From positions 1 to 6,473 of the forward strand of contig DCFR01000077.1 in assembly GCA_002319815.1 (NCBI GenBank): a DNA stretch of 6,473 nt, written 5' to 3'. Position 1 is the stretch's first letter. Every line of letters begins with the position of its first letter. A program made the translations under genes and the position numbers. Origin of the DNA: Megamonas sp. UBA1799. GTDB lineage: Bacteria; Bacillota; Negativicutes; Selenomonadales; Selenomonadaceae. Below are positions 4,978 to 6,473 of the stretch, piece after piece. Below the pieces are notes generated by a model that did not search any database, had not been told where the DNA came from, and saw only the letters and a list, made by a program, of their open reading frames with translations.

Positions 4978-6111
4978 ATGGAAAAAGCAAAAGTCTATTT
5001 TACGAATATGCGGACATCCGTCAACATTAATTTACTGCAAAAACTTGAAAAACTTATGGATAAAGCCGGTATGGGACAAATCAATTTTGATCGAAAATTC
5101 ACCGCAATCAAGCTGCATTTTGGCGAGCCGGGAAATCTGGCCTTTCTCCGGCCCAATTACGCCAAAGTTGTAGCCGACAAAGTGAAGGCGCTGGGCGGCA
5201 AACCTTTTCTGACCGATTGCAACACGCTCTATGTCGGCCGCCGTAAAGACGCCTTAGAGCACATGGACGCCGCTTACGAAAACGGTTTTTCCCCGCTTTC
5301 TACCGGCTGTCAGATTATCATCGCCGATGGTCTGAAGGGAACTGATGAAGCCTATGTGCCGGTGCCAAAGGGAAAATACGTAAAAGAAGCAAAAATTGGC
5401 CGGGCGATTATGGATGCCGATATATTCATCAGCCTAAGCCATTTTAAAGGTCATGAAATGGCCGGTTTTGGCGGCGCCATCAAGAATATCGGCATGGGCT
5501 GCGGTTCCCGCGCCGGAAAAATGGAGCAGCACAGCGAAGGCAAACCGCATGTCAATCCGCAGCAGTGCGTCGGCTGCGGTAATTGCGCCCGCATCTGCGC
5601 CCAGGATGCGCCAACCTTAACCAACGGAAAAATGGTCATCGACCATGACAAATGTGTGGGCTGTGGGCGCTGTATCGGCGTTTGCCCGTTTGATGCCATC
5701 AGTCCGGACTATAAAACCAGTCTGGATATTTTCAACAAAAAAATGGCCGAATACGCCCTTGCAGTCGTGTATGGCCGCCCCAGTTTTCACATTGCCGTAA
5801 TTACGGATGTTTCTCCCAACTGCGACTGCCATTCAGAAAATGACATTCCTTTTGTTCCTAATATCGGGCTGGCTGCTTCCTTTGATCCGGTAGCCTTGGA
5901 CCGCGCCTGCGCCGATCTCGTAAATCAGGCGCCGGTCATCCCCGGCAGCATTCTCGATGAACACGTAAAGGAAAACCCTGGTGAGGCCGGCCATCACGAT
6001 CACTTCCACAATGTGGCGCCGATCACCGACTGGACTACCTGTCTCCGGTATGCCGAAGAAATCGGACTGGGAACGCAGCGCTACGAGCTCATTACTTTGC
6101 CGCTGGTCTGA
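4978..6111 (+). CDS. DUF362 domain protein with two 4Fe-4S ferredoxin clusters
   Basis: A 377-residue, probably cytoplasmic iron-sulfur protein with no signal peptide or membrane segment; its reaction is unknown. The DUF362 part (about 40-180 and 255-315) shows IKLHFGEPGN (44-53), the ISLSHFKGHEMAGFGGAIKNIGMG run (151-174) and the SPNCDCHSEND segment (279-289), typical of this family (related to COG2768, from memory). Between them sits a bacterial-type ferredoxin insert with two CxxCxxCxxxC motifs: C197, C200, C203, C207 and C226, C229, C232, C236. Only the second has Pro after the last Cys; the first has Ala. Other Cys residues (C81, C111, C175, C282, C284) could bind further metal. GGGAGGA (4964-4970) lies 7 bases before the ATG. 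The frame stays open upstream into deoB antisense, but that part is not coding. It is divergent from the nucleoside operon, so any functional tie is unproven. Confidence 0.93.
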   Translation: MEKAKVYFTNMRTSVNINLLQKLEKLMDKAGMGQINFDRKFTAIKLHFGEPGNLAFLRPNYAKVVADKVKALGGKPFLTDCNTLYVGRRKDALEHMDAAYENGFSPLSTGCQIIIADGLKGTDEAYVPVPKGKYVKEAKIGRAIMDADIFISLSHFKGHEMAGFGGAIKNIGMGCGSRAGKMEQHSEGKPHVNPQQCVGCGNCARICAQDAPTLTNGKMVIDHDKCVGCGRCIGVCPFDAISPDYKTSLDIFNKKMAEYALAVVYGRPSFHIAVITDVSPNCDCHSENDIPFVPNIGLAASFDPVALDRACADLVNQAPVIPGSILDEHVKENPGEAGHHDHFHNVAPITDWTTCLRYAEEIGLGTQRYELITLPLV

Positions 6112-6136
6112 AAAATGCCTTTTAGCCGCTCATTTG

Positions 6137-6145
6137 TGTTATAAT
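6137..6145 (+). promoter_or_regulatory. Extended -10 promoter of the small Cas2-like gene
   Basis: TGT directly before a perfect TATAAT (6140-6145) gives an ideal extended -10, with no good -35 upstream. The start would fall near 6152, leaving about 17 nt of leader, nearly all ribosome site. The gene can therefore be expressed apart from the Fe-S gene, which ends 25 bases earlier without a visible terminator. Confidence 0.65.
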
Positions 6146-6168
6146 GAAAGGGTAAAGGGGGCCTGTTA

Positions 6169-6450
6169 ATGAAAATCTTTTTGATTTCCTATGAATGGAA
6201 AGATCCGACGAACCGGCATGAAGATCTGATTCTGGCGATCAAACAATATCCTGCCTGGTGTCATGTTTTAAAAACGCAGTGGTTTGTTTGTCATTCCGGC
6301 GATTCCACTTCGATTTTTAATCATCTTCGCCCTCATATTGATGACAACGACCGGCTGTTAGTTTCTGAGTTTACCGGCAATCATGTCGGCTGGCTCGGAC
6401 AAAAAGCAATCGACTGGCTGAAAAACTCCAGCCAGATATCTCCGGACTAA
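6169..6450 (+). CDS. Small stand-alone protein resembling the Cas2/VapD ferredoxin-like fold
   Basis: A 93-residue, probably cytoplasmic protein of unknown function. The order of predicted elements is strand (2-9, KIFLISYE), helix (16-26), strands (31-34 and 36-42), helix (46-56), strand (61-68, DRLLVSEF) and helix (75-86). This matches the beta-alpha-beta-beta-alpha-beta core of Cas2 and VapD, and resembles short proteins often labelled 'SinR family' or Cas2-like in databases. These are unrelated to the Bacillus biofilm regulator SinR. At the end of the first strand, where Cas2 nucleases carry a metal-binding Asp, it has Glu (E9). No cas1, repeat array or partner toxin lies in the window. 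The start is supported by AAAGGGGG (6154-6161), 7 bases before the ATG, and by the promoter just upstream. The gene is clearly real; the fold is inference from pattern and length. Confidence 0.8.
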   Translation: MKIFLISYEWKDPTNRHEDLILAIKQYPAWCHVLKTQWFVCHSGDSTSIFNHLRPHIDDNDRLLVSEFTGNHVGWLGQKAIDWLKNSSQISPD

Positions 6451-6473
6451 ATTAAAAGCATACAAAAAGCTTC

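Noticed and set aside
6112..6136. Terminator after the DUF362 gene
   Set aside because: Only a five-pair AAATG/CATTT match with a 13-base loop and no U-tract is present.
6169..6450. CRISPR locus around the Cas2-like gene
   Set aside because: No direct repeat array, cas1 or other cas gene can be seen; the protein alone does not make a CRISPR system.

Overview
The window reads as chromosomal DNA from an anaerobic, moderate-GC Firmicute. Strong GGAGG-type ribosome sites, sigma-A-like promoters, a Bacillus-type pyrimidine-nucleoside phosphorylase and a tetramer-class cytidine deaminase point that way. A Negativicutes or Clostridia-like host fits the base composition, but this is inference and no rRNA is present to test it. 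Six complete genes tile the window. No mobile element, CRISPR array, tRNA or rRNA was seen, and no stretch without a gene exceeds about 215 bases.

Left edge (1-530, + strand): a single-gene cold-shock unit. An extended -10 promoter (54-82) starts a leader of about 124 nt, which holds an uninterrupted 27-bp hairpin followed by a U-rich tract. The cold-shock protein gene (214-426) follows, then a GNRA-capped hairpin and a strong terminator that works in both directions.

Centre (572-4877, - strand): a nucleoside-salvage operon transcribed right to left in the order deoB, pdp, cdd, pepT. A good promoter (TTTACA, 17 nt, TATAGA) lies just upstream of deoB, and the bidirectional terminator closes the operon. 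Cytidine deaminase turns (deoxy)cytidine into (deoxy)uridine. Pdp cleaves this to uracil plus (deoxy)ribose-1-phosphate, and DeoB makes the 5-phosphate for central metabolism. Peptidase T is fused to the end with only one base between it and the cdd stop, so the operon also yields free amino acids. Deoxyribose-phosphate aldolase, a nucleoside transporter and a regulator are not in the window. Start codons for cdd and pepT are placed at 2234 and 1840 on ribosome-site evidence, inside the longest open frames.

Right edge (4810-6473, + strand): divergent from the operon is a DUF362-type protein with two 4Fe-4S ferredoxin clusters (4978-6111), function unknown. The 168-base divergent gap contains two inverted repeats that are operator candidates. 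Last is a 93-residue protein (6169-6450) with its own extended -10 promoter. It looks like a stand-alone Cas2/VapD-fold protein of unknown role, with Glu where Cas2 carries its metal-binding Asp. The last 23 bases hold nothing I can assign.

The most unusual signals are the cold-shock leader hairpin, whose wobble pairs show it is built to act as RNA of the + strand, and the orphan Cas2-like gene.
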